NCBI RefSeq assembly: GCF_004331035.1
Contig: NZ_SJNT01000010.1
Span: 50,161 to 114,160 of the forward strand
Length of the DNA: 64,000 bases
Source of the DNA: Acinetobacter sp. ANC 4910
Lineage (GTDB): Bacteria; Pseudomonadota; Gammaproteobacteria; Pseudomonadales; Moraxellaceae
Direction: 5' to 3'
Below the pieces are notes generated by a model. It searched no databases. It was not told the DNA's origin and saw only the letters and a program-made list of their open reading frames with translations. Each line of letters opens with the position of its first letter. Positions within the stretch are counted from its first letter, which is position 1. The position numbers and the translations under genes are program-made. Of this stretch, positions 20,024 to 33,215 are shown in pieces.

Positions 20024-20434
20024 TTAAAAATCCACATTGACATAGATTCGGTCACGATAAACTCCTGCAGGAACGCTATATAAAGGATTCTCTTCGAGTT
20101 GAGCTGAAATTATATACTTTTGATTGGCTCCAGCTTTTTGTCTCATTTGAACCCCCCATAAATTTTCACTTGCACCGCGAATATTCATTTGAGTTTTGAC
20201 TTTATATGGCCCGTTCGACACATAACTTGAACCACTGGCATTTAATAAGTTCTGACTTCGGAATGAAATCGAATAACTGCGATCACAAGAAACGTTAAAA
20301 GATGTGGCTGTCTGACTATGATAGTAGTTGGCTAATTTCATTTCAGGGGCAGAAAAACCGCTGACCGAACATCCTGCCGCATAAACCGCACTACAACTCA
20401 TAGAAATTAAGCAAGCTAAAAAAATTGGTTTCAT
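20024..20434 (-). CDS. Small spore-coat-U-like fimbrial subunit
   Basis: This 136-residue protein has a signal peptide ending near Ala19-Ala20 (SAVYA). The mature part of about 116 residues has Cys22 and Cys50 positioned for a disulfide and a beta-rich C-terminus ending VYRDRIYVNVDF, the Csu/SCPU pattern of archaic chaperone-usher pili. As the last gene after the usher it occupies the place where a tip adhesin is usually encoded. It has only one domain, whereas archaic tip adhesins normally have two. It may be a minor subunit or a reduced tip protein. The gap to the usher gene is only 12 bp. Confidence 0.75.
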   Translation of the reverse strand: MKPIFLACLISMSCSAVYAAGCSVSGFSAPEMKLANYYHSQTATSFNVSCDRSYSISFRSQNLLNASGSSYVSNGPYKVKTQMNIRGASENLWGVQMRQKAGANQKYIISAQLEENPLYSVPAGVYRDRIYVNVDF

Positions 20435-20446
20435 ACCAACCTCCTA

Positions 20447-22759
20447 TTACTTACAAACTAAATTGATGACTTGTGCATCATTGCTATTATCAATTTGAGT
20501 CTGCGAAATACTGAAAGATGTATTACAAGTTTTTCCCTCCTGCATCGCTAGTTTTAGATCATATTTCACTGGTTTTGAAAGATACAAATAAACTAAACCA
20601 TTACTATCAATAAAGTAACTTTCATCCTCATTACCATTAATTTTTACAACTGTCCCAACAGGAAAATTCTTATTATTTGAATCTTTTAAATTAACTACAA
20701 ATTTCTTGGTTTTTGCAACTTTGAAATCTAGAATATAACCTCTTTGATTTAATGCACTTAATTTTTGTATTGGCTGATCAAATGTATAATCCAAAGGCAG
20801 CTGATCTTGATCATAAGAAATATCGTAATTTATGTAAGGAATAATATCGTGTACAAATAAATACCCTTTATCATTCGTCTTACCAACAACAGACAATGAT
20901 CTTAAAACATCTACATCTTTCATACCATCAACATTAACCAAGGCAAAAGCATTATCCACATATTTTGTTGCTGACAGCTTATTACCCAAAAGAACTATTG
21001 CTCCACGATATTGAGCTTGAGTTACTTTATTATTTGTATATTCATCATAAGATGCTCTAAAATCACCAATATTAGTTTTATACAACCCATAACCATGAGA
21101 GTTAAATTCACTATCAATATTAGAAACAGCGACTGAATAATCAAGACCATTTTGCAATAAACTATTTTTAGAATAACTTAGTACGGTTTCACCATTATCT
21201 GTACTATGTTCTAAATCAACATTCCCTCGAGTATTCCAATTATAACTAAGAACTATGTTAAAACTATCATCACCATCTTCAAAATTTTTAAAATAATTTA
21301 AACTTGTATATAAATTTTTAGTTAATAATTTCTGAACACCCACATTTACAATTTTACTATCAACAGACTCAAAACCATCCACTTTATAATTTTTATTGTC
21401 AACATAACTTAAATTAAAACCATCAACAAATCTTAGATTTGAGAAGTTTATATAAGCAAGATTAGATATTTTTGTATTAAAATCATATTCATCAAAACCT
21501 AACTGTTGAAACTTTTCAGTATAATAATGAGTGTTTAAACCAAAAGACCATGTTCCAAAATTTCTGCTAACTGAAGCAGAAGCTGCATGCCCAATATCTC
21601 CATTATAATCACTCACTGCATATGCAGTATCAAGTAAAGCAAACTTACTTACACCTTGAGTCCACATAAAGCTTATATTACTCACATCTTTTGAGTAAGT
21701 TGCATCAAACCCCAAAGTTGTACTTGCAGCAACCCCTCGACGGAAAAATACTTTTGAAAAGAAATCACGATAATCACTATCATCCTCATCGTAGTTATAT
21801 CTTAGCTTACCTAAAGAAACATCATATTCATTCAAACCCACACGCAATAATTGACTACTAATATAGATAGGAAAACTCTGTACGGTCTGATTTCCCAGAA
21901 TATCTTGTACAACAACCCGCGCTTCACCTGCTTGGTCAATCGTTGCTCCACTTTGTAAAGAATAATTACCTGGAGTTATCGACTGTTTATATAAGTTTAC
22001 GCCATTAATATATAAATCCACGGTTGATGGTAATGCAGCGCTTCCTTGTAAAGTTGGCATATTCCAATATACAAAATCTGGACGATCTGTATAGTTTGTA
22101 CCGAAACTTATCCCACCATATCGGAATGAATTGGTTAACGAATTATAGACACTCGTATTATCCCCTATTCTTAATTTTAAATATTTTTCAGGAAACTCAA
22201 GTTCAAATAATGAACTGACACGTAAAAATTGCTTTTCCCCTACATCTGGTGAATCTTTATATAAAATTGCATTATTGAATAACCAGTAATCTTTAAATAC
22301 CCCAATTTCTGAATAGGCATTAAAATCATTCGAAAAGTCATCTTTGGAATAAAAGAAATCATAATTAATGAACCCCCCAAAATTTGCCCGCGCTGGGGTA
22401 ACAACTAAATTCTCATAATTATTATCGTTAAAATAAGAAGCAGGCAAGTCAATTTTAACTGCCTGTAGTGCATCATCTTTTTGAAATTTTATATCTGAAC
22501 CGCGCATTAAACAAAAACCATCTTGACCATGGTTCTTTTCAAATTTGGAAGGATTAACACCTAATTCACTTAATGTTTTACACTCTATATATTCTCCGTC
22601 CTTAGTAACCAATAGCACTGTTTCAATATTTCGATCTACACCATTCAACCAAACATTTACAATGAGTGCCCCTGCATTCGTTTCTGCTAATACATTAACA
22701 TTGGCTTGTGCAATTCCGACTGCACTAAAAAAAACCAGAACAACTCTAAAACATTTCAT
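20447..22759 (-). CDS. Fimbrial outer-membrane usher
   Basis: The protein has 770 residues. A signal peptide (ending GIAQA) is followed by an N-terminal subunit-binding domain, a 24-strand barrel rich in alternating aromatic segments with a plug domain, and a C-terminal region with Cys745 and Cys769 near the end. Recognisable PapC/FimD elements include LPSTVDLYINGVNLYKQSITPG and QAGEARVVVQDILGNQTVQSFP. It is the pore that receives chaperone-subunit complexes and exports the growing fibre. The size and neighbours point to the archaic (sigma/Csu-like) class. The gene is noticeably more AT-rich than the flanking core genes, suggesting horizontal origin. It follows the chaperone gene by 18 bp. 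Confidence 0.92.
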   Translation of the reverse strand: MKCFRVVLVFFSAVGIAQANVNVLAETNAGALIVNVWLNGVDRNIETVLLVTKDGEYIECKTLSELGVNPSKFEKNHGQDGFCLMRGSDIKFQKDDALQAVKIDLPASYFNDNNYENLVVTPARANFGGFINYDFFYSKDDFSNDFNAYSEIGVFKDYWLFNNAILYKDSPDVGEKQFLRVSSLFELEFPEKYLKLRIGDNTSVYNSLTNSFRYGGISFGTNYTDRPDFVYWNMPTLQGSAALPSTVDLYINGVNLYKQSITPGNYSLQSGATIDQAGEARVVVQDILGNQTVQSFPIYISSQLLRVGLNEYDVSLGKLRYNYDEDDSDYRDFFSKVFFRRGVAASTTLGFDATYSKDVSNISFMWTQGVSKFALLDTAYAVSDYNGDIGHAASASVSRNFGTWSFGLNTHYYTEKFQQLGFDEYDFNTKISNLAYINFSNLRFVDGFNLSYVDNKNYKVDGFESVDSKIVNVGVQKLLTKNLYTSLNYFKNFEDGDDSFNIVLSYNWNTRGNVDLEHSTDNGETVLSYSKNSLLQNGLDYSVAVSNIDSEFNSHGYGLYKTNIGDFRASYDEYTNNKVTQAQYRGAIVLLGNKLSATKYVDNAFALVNVDGMKDVDVLRSLSVVGKTNDKGYLFVHDIIPYINYDISYDQDQLPLDYTFDQPIQKLSALNQRGYILDFKVAKTKKFVVNLKDSNNKNFPVGTVVKINGNEDESYFIDSNGLVYLYLSKPVKYDLKLAMQEGKTCNTSFSISQTQIDNSNDAQVINLVCK

Positions 22760-22777
22760 AGAATCACCCTCGAAGAT

Positions 22778-23479
22778 TTAATATTCCAATAAATCTCCAT
22801 CTTTATCAGTTTTAATTTTCACTTTTATTTTATCATTTGGTTTTTTAGACAATTCACCCAAATCAAATGTATATTTCTGTCCAATAAGCAAATATCGATT
22901 AAAACTTTTTTGTAATAATTCATTATTCCGACTATCTACCAATCGAATATCTGTAATTTGTACATGTGATTTTGCAATATTTTTAATATCCACCATCATA
23001 TTATTATTTATCGTCTTAAGTTTTACATCAAGGTTAGTTTTATCTTGTTTACCCACAAATAATGGCAATGAAAAGTTAAACTGAAAATTTATCGCCTCAT
23101 CATCCGCTACTGGTGTAACTTCATTAAAAATAATACGCCAAGTTTTTTCACGATCTAGCTCATCAGCTGTAAATGATTGACTAAAACCAACACGGACAAT
23201 TTGTTTACTTTCAGGTTTTAATTCAAAAATTTTAGGGTTAAATAATATATTTTTTTCTTCTACAAGGACATCCTCTCCTTTTTCATTTTGACTCCATTTC
23301 ACCGCAGACAATTCAAAAATTTTAGAACGATCAAAATCAGAACTTTCCACAATTACAGTGGTACTTCTCTGCTGCTTATTTTTATCACCTAAATAAAGTT
23401 GTACTGGTGTAAACTTAATTCCCGCAAATAAAAAATTACTTAAACTACTTAAAATTAAGAATAAAATTATTTTTCTCAT
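22778..23479 (-). CDS. Periplasmic fimbrial chaperone (PapD-like)
   Basis: This 233-residue protein has a signal peptide (ending FLFAG) and two immunoglobulin-like domains. Strand G1 hallmarks appear in FELKPESKQIVRVGF, and the domain-1 motif TWRIIFNEVTP resembles the conserved YRLxxxEIP of the family. It donates a strand to pilin subunits and delivers them to the usher encoded next. No cysteine pair is visible. It lies between the pilin and usher genes, the archaic chaperone-usher order. Confidence 0.9.
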   Translation of the reverse strand: MRKIILFLILSSLSNFLFAGIKFTPVQLYLGDKNKQQRSTTVIVESSDFDRSKIFELSAVKWSQNEKGEDVLVEEKNILFNPKIFELKPESKQIVRVGFSQSFTADELDREKTWRIIFNEVTPVADDEAINFQFNFSLPLFVGKQDKTNLDVKLKTINNNMMVDIKNIAKSHVQITDIRLVDSRNNELLQKSFNRYLLIGQKYTFDLGELSKKPNDKIKVKIKTDKDGDLLEY

Positions 23480-23548
23480 ATTTATTCCCTTTTAAAATTA
23501 TTATAGTGGTGCATGTTATGCACATACACCACTATTTCCTATTTTTAT

Positions 23549-24067
23549 TTAGAATGCAACAGCTACTTTATAAGTTCCTTTATAGGTACCCCAATGTGCC
23601 ATGTCAGACACGGCACTTACAGTTTCTGCTTTTACTGTAAATGTTCTAGTTGATGAGGTATAAGGAAGTACTGCCCCAGTGTAATTGAATAAACCAAGTT
23701 TAGTATCAACATTCACTGGAATTTTTTGCGAAGCATCTATTTCATTATCTAAAGTAGTTGGTTTAGTGATGTTTAGGCTGTATGGCGCATTTGCACGGAC
23801 ATCGAAACCAGATTGTCCACTCCATTTTCCACCAATAAGATTTTTTTGCATTACGATTTTTGATTTATCAATATCTAAATCACAGTGTTTTTCAACAAAT
23901 AATTCAATATCGATTTTACCATCACATTTGGTCCCACATCCGTCACGACCTGGGTGATGATATCCACCATCATCACCTTTTGCACCCTCCTCACCATCTG
24001 CTAAAACCACTGTCGAACACATACCTAAAATTAATGCTGCCAAAGCAGCCTGTACTTGTAATTTCAT
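23549..24067 (-). CDS. Fimbrial major subunit with collagen-like N-terminal segment
   Basis: This 172-residue protein has a signal peptide ending VVLA (about residue 23). Directly after it comes a Gly/Asp-rich stretch, residues 25-43, that reads as G-x-y triplets (GEE, GAK, GDD, GGY, HHP, GRD) and carries HH and, just after, Cys44 and Cys48. From about residue 50 a pilin-like beta domain follows (KIDIELFVEKHCDLDIDKS to the terminal YKVAVAF). Being first in the operon it is presumably the main structural subunit. The N-terminal region of a chaperone-usher pilin normally supplies the donor strand, so the insert is peculiar. A GGGAGATA sequence precedes the ATG. Confidence 0.8.
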   Translation of the reverse strand: MKLQVQAALAALILGMCSTVVLADGEEGAKGDDGGYHHPGRDGCGTKCDGKIDIELFVEKHCDLDIDKSKIVMQKNLIGGKWSGQSGFDVRANAPYSLNITKPTTLDNEIDASQKIPVNVDTKLGLFNYTGAVLPYTSSTRTFTVKAETVSAVSDMAHWGTYKGTYKVAVAF

Positions 24068-24803
24068 GGCCCTATCTCCCAGTTCATTTTTTCTTCAAAA
24101 AGGTTATATATTATTTAAAAACAGCAACTTACAAATGGTCATCTGTTATTCTTGAGCCTTTTTCGTAAGCGCATAGTTATCATATTCAATTTCAAAAGGA
24201 GCAACTTATACAGTGTTAAATCACGTGATTTTTATTATTTTATGTCTGATTTTTAATATCGACCAACAATGCTGTTTTTCAGTTAAATATAAAAAAATGG
24301 TGATATTAACTTTTCTTATTAATTATTAAATATAAAACTTACTATTCTGATAACAAGAAATAAGCAATTGATTAATAAAATTTTTATATAATTTTACAAT
24401 TTACTTAATATTACAATAACTTCCTATAAAATTACTAAATAATCTATTTATTGAAATTAATCACACTTTTTTTTAAAAAATATAATTAACAATCAAAATA
24501 TACCAAAAAAAAGACAAGTTACACAAATTCTAATATTTACAGACATTAAAAAAATCACTAATTATTTAATTACTCATATAAATCAAATTCTTATTCTTTA
24601 ACTATTTATGAACACATAATAAGCTTAATATTCTTCAAAAAAAATTAAATAAACCTTAAATATCCTTAAGCATGCAATCCGTTTACCTATTACATGTAAT
24701 TTTCATAATTTATACACTTTTATAATTCCCCTCATTCAAATCATAAGAACGAATTTAATTCAGCACAAAACGCAAATGAACAACTTTTGCTTGTGAAAAA
24801 TAA
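24068..24803. other. Very AT-rich non-coding spacer upstream of the fimbrial operon
   Basis: About 740 bp with long A and T runs and almost no G/C clusters separate the pilin start from the DUF2971 gene. I find no open frame with coding character, no inverted repeats of an insertion sequence and no tRNA. It must contain the fimbrial promoter, and its composition is what H-NS-type silencers bind. No specific promoter could be chosen because A/T-rich -10-like hexamers are everywhere. Confidence 0.6.
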
Positions 24804-24821
24804 ACCCTATTTATGCAGGGT
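24804..24821 (-). terminator. Terminator of the DUF2971 gene
   Basis: The short stem ACCCT and AGGGT around eight bases lies about 55 bp beyond the stop and is followed on the minus strand by TTTATTTTTC. It is weak but well placed. Confidence 0.45.
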
Positions 24822-24874
24822 CTTAACATTCAGCGTGCAGTAATATCAAGAGAATTATTAGCTCCACTTATCCA

Positions 24875-25708
24875 TCATATTATTTCATGCTTTCTCAGCG
24901 ACCAACTTTCAATATCCACATCAACACGATGTAAAACAGCCTTACTGGATCGACAATGTGCTTTTAATACGTCAATACTATTCACTGAGTCAACAGGTCT
25001 TTGTGTTTTATTCTGCTGTTTCTTTCGTTGATCCCTATAGCAATTTTCACCTATATAAACTTCAACAAAAGCCTCTTTGGGTATTTCATGTAAATAGATT
25101 GGTCTTGTTTGTAATTGCACTCTCTTCCAAGCCTGACCATCTATTATTTGTTCTTTTTTACTCGAATAGTGATATGTAAAATTTGCACTGCTGATATTTT
25201 TAACGATACGTACCTCTTCCTCATAAGCCCAACATAAAGACTTATATAAAAATGCATGCTTTAAAAACCTTTCGTATTTTTGCCAATTCATAATTGATGA
25301 GTCACCTATTGCCATTAAACCCTCATGACTAATCTCATTTGTAGATTTAGGTGCTGTATTTACATAAATGATCTCTCCTCGATGCGCTGGAATAATATAT
25401 TGTTCAGCATTTTCAAAACCTGCTTTGATTGTATCTATACCAATCACCATTCCCTTATAACTATCTCCATAATGTGACCACATCAGCGGATTTAATGGTG
25501 CACGAGTAAGCGAAAGAACGACATATTTTCTTGATAGGCGATTACGGCATGCTCTAAAACGAACAGTTTGAGAAATATCACTTTCTGTTAGACCTAATGC
25601 AGTCGCCTCGAATGGATCATTAAAATCCTCTAAATCAGAAAAGCCTAAAGCACCAGTTTCAAGAATCTTTAAACCTGCTTCAAAACTGACATATTTATAT
25701 AAAATCAT
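24875..25708 (-). CDS. DUF2971 domain protein
   Basis: This 277-residue cytosolic protein matches DUF2971 by its N-terminus (LYKYVSFEAGLKILETG), DFNDPFE at 28-34 and MWSHYGDSYKG at 76-86. The function is unknown. Members are scattered in accessory regions and some lie in defence-rich islands. It is monocistronic between the fimbrial spacer and ilvC, with low GC like the fimbrial genes. No toxin-antitoxin partner or nuclease motif is visible. The C-terminal 40 residues are polar and contain no membrane segment. Confidence 0.85.
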   Translation of the reverse strand: MILYKYVSFEAGLKILETGALGFSDLEDFNDPFEATALGLTESDISQTVRFRACRNRLSRKYVVLSLTRAPLNPLMWSHYGDSYKGMVIGIDTIKAGFENAEQYIIPAHRGEIIYVNTAPKSTNEISHEGLMAIGDSSIMNWQKYERFLKHAFLYKSLCWAYEEEVRIVKNISSANFTYHYSSKKEQIIDGQAWKRVQLQTRPIYLHEIPKEAFVEVYIGENCYRDQRKKQQNKTQRPVDSVNSIDVLKAHCRSSKAVLHRVDVDIESWSLRKHEII

Positions 25709-25811
25709 TGTTCTTACTCAAATAAAAGAACCTGCCAAAGCAGGATTTTATCCTATATAAATCATAAACTTATTATTATTTTTATCTACATCCTGAATTT
25801 AAGGCATAAAA

Positions 25812-25838
25812 AAAGAGGAAAGCATTGCTTTCCTCTTT
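25812..25838 (-). terminator. Terminator of ilvC
   Basis: A 12-bp perfect stem (AAAGAGGAAAGC, loop ATT, GCTTTCCTCTTT) runs into TTTTTT on the minus strand, 18 bp beyond the ilvC stop. Confidence 0.87.
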
Positions 25839-25855
25839 GTGTAAAGTACCGAACC

Positions 25856-26911
<1,056 letters not shown>

Positions 26912-26977
26912 TCAAGAGATTTGTTTTTGATGAAATCCCCCTCTTTTCTCAAAAGGAGGTTGAATCGTGTTAAATAA

Positions 26978-27469
26978 TTAAATGGTTAAAACTTTTTCGC
27001 CGCGCGCGATGCCTGAAACACCAGAGCGTACAACTTCAAGAATGGTATTCTCTGCTAGAGCATCAATAAAACCATCAATTTTTTCGGTCGTACCCGCGAT
27101 TTGGATGGTATAGGTCGTTGGGGTGACATCAACAATTTGCGCCCGGAAAATGTCCGCAGTTCGTTTAATTTCAGCACGCGCCGAACCGAGTGATTTGACT
27201 TTTATCAACATCAATTCGCGCTCAATGTGTGCACCTTCAGACAAATCAACCACTTTCACCACTTCAACCAATTTATTGAGTTGTTTGGTGATTTGTTCAA
27301 TTTTATGGTCATCACCATAAGTCGTTAATGTCAAACGAGATAAGGTTGGGTCTTCAGTTGGTGCAACGTTTAAGGTCTCAATGTTATAATTACGTTGAGA
27401 AAATAAACCCACCAAACGAGAAAGCGCACCAGCTTCGTTTTCTACAAGGACAGAGATAATATGTCTCAT
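26978..27469 (-). CDS. ilvH: Acetolactate synthase small (regulatory) subunit
   Basis: This 163-residue protein begins [26 protein letters not shown], the ACT-domain start of IlvH, followed by a second ACT-like C-terminal domain. It binds valine and gives feedback inhibition to the catalytic subunit encoded directly upstream. Its start overlaps the ilvI stop by 4 bp (ATGA), which keeps the two subunits stoichiometric. Confidence 0.97.
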   Translation of the reverse strand: MRHIISVLVENEAGALSRLVGLFSQRNYNIETLNVAPTEDPTLSRLTLTTYGDDHKIEQITKQLNKLVEVVKVVDLSEGAHIERELMLIKVKSLGSARAEIKRTADIFRAQIVDVTPTTYTIQIAGTTEKIDGFIDALAENTILEVVRSGVSGIARGEKVLTI

Positions 27470-29193
27470 GATGTGCGCTCCCCTTTACCTAACCACATAT
27501 CTTTCATCGATTGACCCGCAATAAGCATTGGATAAACATGCTCGGTACGATCAACCATGACATTAATAAATACGCATTTATCGTTAATCGCCATTGCTTC
27601 AGCAAGCTTCGACTCTAACTCATCAGCATGGTCAATTTGGATACCAACGTGACCATATGCTTCCATCAACTTAGAAAAATCAGGCAGCGACTCTACATAA
27701 GAACTTGAATGACGTCCTTCATAGTTCATATCTTGCCACTGTTTTACCATACCCAAAGCACGGTTATTCAAGCAGAGAATTTTTACATTTAAGCCATATT
27801 GCTTACAGGTAGAAAGTTCTTGAATACACATCTGAATCGATGCTTCGCCCGTAATACACACCACTTGCTGATCTGGGAAGGCTAATTTGGCTGCCATTGC
27901 ATAAGGCAAGCCCACACCCATAGTCCCTAAACCACCCGAATTAATCCATTGACGTGGACGTGTGTATTTATAGTAAAGCGCACCGAACATCTGATGCTGA
28001 CCGACATCCGACGTAATAATTGCTTGGCTATTGGTAATTTTATCCAATGCTTCAACCACTTGCTGTGGCTTCATTGAACCATCAGTTGGTTTGTCATAAT
28101 TCAAACCATGTACTTTGCGCCATTCATTGATTTGCGACCACCAAGCTGCAATCACTTCAGGATTTGGCTTAGACACATTCATTTGTTTCAACTGTGCCAA
28201 CATTTCCTGAAGAACAGGCTCGACTGCACCCACAATTGGAATATGTGCAATAATGGTTTTTGAAATCGTCGCTGGGTCGATATCAATATGAATCACTTTG
28301 GCATTTGGACAGAATTTTGCAGGATTATTGGTTACGCGGTCATCAAAGCGCGCACCAACACACAAAATCACATCCGCATTGTGCATGGTCATATTGGCTT
28401 CATAGGTACCATGCATGCCCAACATACCGATGAACTGCTCATCATTGCCTGGAAAAGCACCTAAGCCCATTAAAGTATTGGTCACTGGATAGCCCAGTAA
28501 ATGTGCCAATTCAGTTAATAAAGCTGATGCATTACCTTGAACGACACCACCACCTGTATAAATGATAGGACGTTTCGCATTAATCAGTTCATCAATCGCT
28601 TTACGAATTTGACCTGAGTGACCACGATGCGGTGGTTGATAAGAACGCATCTTCACTTTTTCTGGGTATTCGTAGGCAAACTTTTCTGCTGGGTTGGTTG
28701 CATCTTTCGGAATATCGACAACAACTGGGCCCGGACGACCAGAAGCTGCAATATAGAATGCTTTTTTGATAATTGCAGGAATTTCACTCGCATGACGCAC
28801 TTGGAAACTGTGTTTCACGATTGGACGTGAAATACCGACCATGTCTGTTTCTTGGAATGCATCTTCCCCAATTAAATGCGAAGCCACCTGACCAGACAAA
28901 ATCACCATTGGGATTGAGTCCATATAAGCGGTTGCAATTGGAGTAACGGTATTGGTTGCGCCTGGACCAGAAGTGACCAGTACTACACCCGTTTTACCCG
29001 TAACGCGCGAATAGGCATCTGCCATATGACCAGCAGCTTGCTCATGGCGTACGAGATAATGATTAATTTTGTCTTGTTGAAAAAGCGCATCGTAAATGTG
29101 TAAAACTGCGCCGCCTGGGTATCCAAAAACATGTTCAACGCCTTCGTCCGCTAATGCGCGAACAAGCATTTCACCACCAGATAAAAGTTCCAA
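27466..29193 (-). CDS. ilvI: Acetolactate synthase large (catalytic) subunit
   Basis: The protein has 575 residues. Its thiamine diphosphate-binding parts are [14 protein letters not shown], with catalytic Glu51 in VRHEQAAGH, and a C-terminal [16 protein letters not shown] ending [12 protein letters not shown]. The usual GDGS of this motif is GEAS here. A Glu/Gly variant (GEGS) occurs in related gammaproteobacteria. FAD-binding and middle domains are complete. The start appears to be TTG at 29193, giving [14 protein letters not shown], which aligns with the family N-terminus. A GGGTGA lies upstream. It condenses pyruvate with pyruvate or 2-ketobutyrate. Confidence 0.97.
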   Translation of the reverse strand: MELLSGGEMLVRALADEGVEHVFGYPGGAVLHIYDALFQQDKINHYLVRHEQAAGHMADAYSRVTGKTGVVLVTSGPGATNTVTPIATAYMDSIPMVILSGQVASHLIGEDAFQETDMVGISRPIVKHSFQVRHASEIPAIIKKAFYIAASGRPGPVVVDIPKDATNPAEKFAYEYPEKVKMRSYQPPHRGHSGQIRKAIDELINAKRPIIYTGGGVVQGNASALLTELAHLLGYPVTNTLMGLGAFPGNDEQFIGMLGMHGTYEANMTMHNADVILCVGARFDDRVTNNPAKFCPNAKVIHIDIDPATISKTIIAHIPIVGAVEPVLQEMLAQLKQMNVSKPNPEVIAAWWSQINEWRKVHGLNYDKPTDGSMKPQQVVEALDKITNSQAIITSDVGQHQMFGALYYKYTRPRQWINSGGLGTMGVGLPYAMAAKLAFPDQQVVCITGEASIQMCIQELSTCKQYGLNVKILCLNNRALGMVKQWQDMNYEGRHSSSYVESLPDFSKLMEAYGHVGIQIDHADELESKLAEAMAINDKCVFINVMVDRTEHVYPMLIAGQSMKDMWLGKGERTS

Positions 29194-29819
29194 CGTGATT
29201 CACCCTAATCTTTTATCACCGCTTGATGGGAGACATCAGCAGTGTTCATTCATTAATTGTCTGCACTGTTATAGCACACATATTTCATAGTTTTCATGGC
29301 AATAGGAAAAAAATCCGATCCGTTTGCTGTTTGAGCAATATGGGATCTAAAACATGTTGGGATAAACATATTTTTATTTGCTTTGTTCACCATCTCGGCT
29401 AGAGATGACGCCCATTGCATGACGTAACACTTCTTCGAAGGGTGATCGAGAGAAGGCACATAAAACTAAAGACAGCATTTTTCTTGTTTAATCCATTATT
29501 GTCAAGTTGAAAAATCAGCTTTTTTTTGATTATTTACAGACCGTTTGTTTTTTAAACAAAATGTGATTTTTTGTGCACTCAATCAAGCATTGAATAAATT
29601 ATGTAGAATTTCCACTATACTCCATCTATCTCTATAATTTTTCGAGATTAAATGTATATATTTTTAAACATTTAAACACTAGAATTGCTTGTTCATCTGG
29701 AAAATCAACCTATACTATTTTGCACACGTCATCTTCTGTTCTGGAATCTATAAATTTACTTTTACGACAACTTTACAGACAAAACATCTTCATAGAGAAA
29801 TAAAACAGGACAAAATCTT
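29194..29819. other. Divergent intergenic region between ilvI and the DUF4124 gene
   Basis: This 626-bp region separates two divergent genes. On the minus side, TATAAC with an upstream TG (29268-29276) is a plausible extended -10 for ilvI, giving a leader of about 70 nt that can pair CAGTG with CACTG. I see no leader peptide rich in Ile, Val or Leu codons, so classical attenuation is not supported. On the plus side there is a promoter for the DUF4124 gene (29689-29716). The rest is AT-rich with no recognisable gene. Confidence 0.5.
29689..29716 (+). promoter_or_regulatory. Candidate promoter of the DUF4124 gene
   Basis: TTGTTC at 29689-29694 and TATACT at 29711-29716 are 16 bp apart, about 105 bp upstream of the ATG at 29820. 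The -10 has five of six consensus bases and the -35 about four of six. Confidence 0.4.
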
Positions 29820-30203
29820 ATGTCACTTCCATTTCATTTGATCAGCAGTGTAGCACTCACTTGTGCCTTGTTATCTTCTAGTGCATCACTTTGGGCTAAA
29901 GATTATTACAAATGGGTCGATGCGAATGGCTCAACGCATTACACCGCCACACCTCCACCGAAAAGTGCACAAAAAAAAGGGAAAATTCAAACTTATGGCT
30001 GGGCAAATTCGCCATCCTCTCAATCCACAAATACAGCTGTGCCAATAGCAAAAGAAGCAGCTGAAACAGCTCAACAAGCCGTAGACGAAAAAGCCAATCC
30101 GCCAGCCGTCACCACACCACCTATTCCCTCTGCAACTGCTGCTCCTACTCCCCCACCGATGACGCCTGAACCGAGTAAAAGAACCCATTTAAAAAACGAC
30201 TAA
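29820..30203 (+). CDS. DUF4124 domain exported protein
   Basis: This 127-residue protein has a signal peptide (ending SLWA, about residue 26) followed at once by the DUF4124 motif DYYKWVDANGSTHYTATPPP, a short beta-rich segment common in periplasmic proteins of gammaproteobacteria. The second half is Ala/Pro/Thr-rich and apparently disordered, ending with a basic tail. No enzymatic residues are present. It is monocistronic, with a long palindrome downstream (30229-30267). Function unknown, probably envelope-associated. Confidence 0.85.
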   Translation: MSLPFHLISSVALTCALLSSSASLWAKDYYKWVDANGSTHYTATPPPKSAQKKGKIQTYGWANSPSSQSTNTAVPIAKEAAETAQQAVDEKANPPAVTTPPIPSATAAPTPPPMTPEPSKRTHLKND

Positions 30204-30515
30204 TTATCTTCTTTTCTGAACTTTAAAATGAGCGAATCAGATGATGGCTTATCATCTGATTCGCTCAAGCATTGATTCAATAGAATGATTGCCGTATACG
30301 TACAAAAAATAATGCATGAATACGGCAAGGAAAAACAAACATCTCTATACAGCGATATATTCGGTGTCCACACCCAAACAAGGTTAAAGACCTACATTCA
30401 ATTAGCCTATTCACAAAAGAAAGAGAAATTAGCCAATTCAAAAAACTCATCCTATTAAATAGCTATTTGAGAAATTTTGGTTGTGCATATTGCAAGATAA
30501 AACCCCATCTAAAAA
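30204..30515. other. Spacer between the DUF4124 gene and leuS
   Basis: About 310 bp without a gene. It contains a 17-bp perfect palindrome (30229-30267), a second dyad TTGCCGTAT/ATACGGCAA (30289-30328) and otherwise featureless A-rich sequence up to the leuS promoter. Confidence 0.6.
30229..30267. repeat. Long perfect inverted repeat after the DUF4124 gene
   Basis: The 17-bp arms TGAGCGAATCAGATGAT and its exact complement flank the loop GGCTT. There is no T-tract on the plus strand (AGCATTG follows), while the minus strand continues TTTTAAAG. It may be the DUF4124 terminator or a stabilising 3' hairpin. Confidence 0.8.
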
Positions 30516-30545
30516 CTGACATTGCACCCAGTTTTGCGCTATGCT
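30516..30545 (+). promoter_or_regulatory. Candidate sigma-70 promoter of leuS
   Basis: CTGACA (30516-30521, five of six) and TATGCT (30540-30545, four of six) are separated by 18 bp and lie about 40 bp upstream of the leuS ATG. Confidence 0.5.
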
Positions 30546-30562
30546 GTGCAGCAAACTTTTAA

Positions 30563-33205
<2,643 letters not shown>

Positions 33206-33215
33206 AGCCTTAAAG

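Noticed and set aside
20024..24067. Fimbrial segment as a phage or transposon insertion
   Set aside because: Composition differs from the core, but I found no integrase, transposase, terminal inverted repeats or target duplications.
29253..29459. Possible leader peptide upstream of ilvI
   Set aside because: The 68-residue frame is not enriched in Ile, Val or Leu codons at a terminator, so attenuation is not supported.
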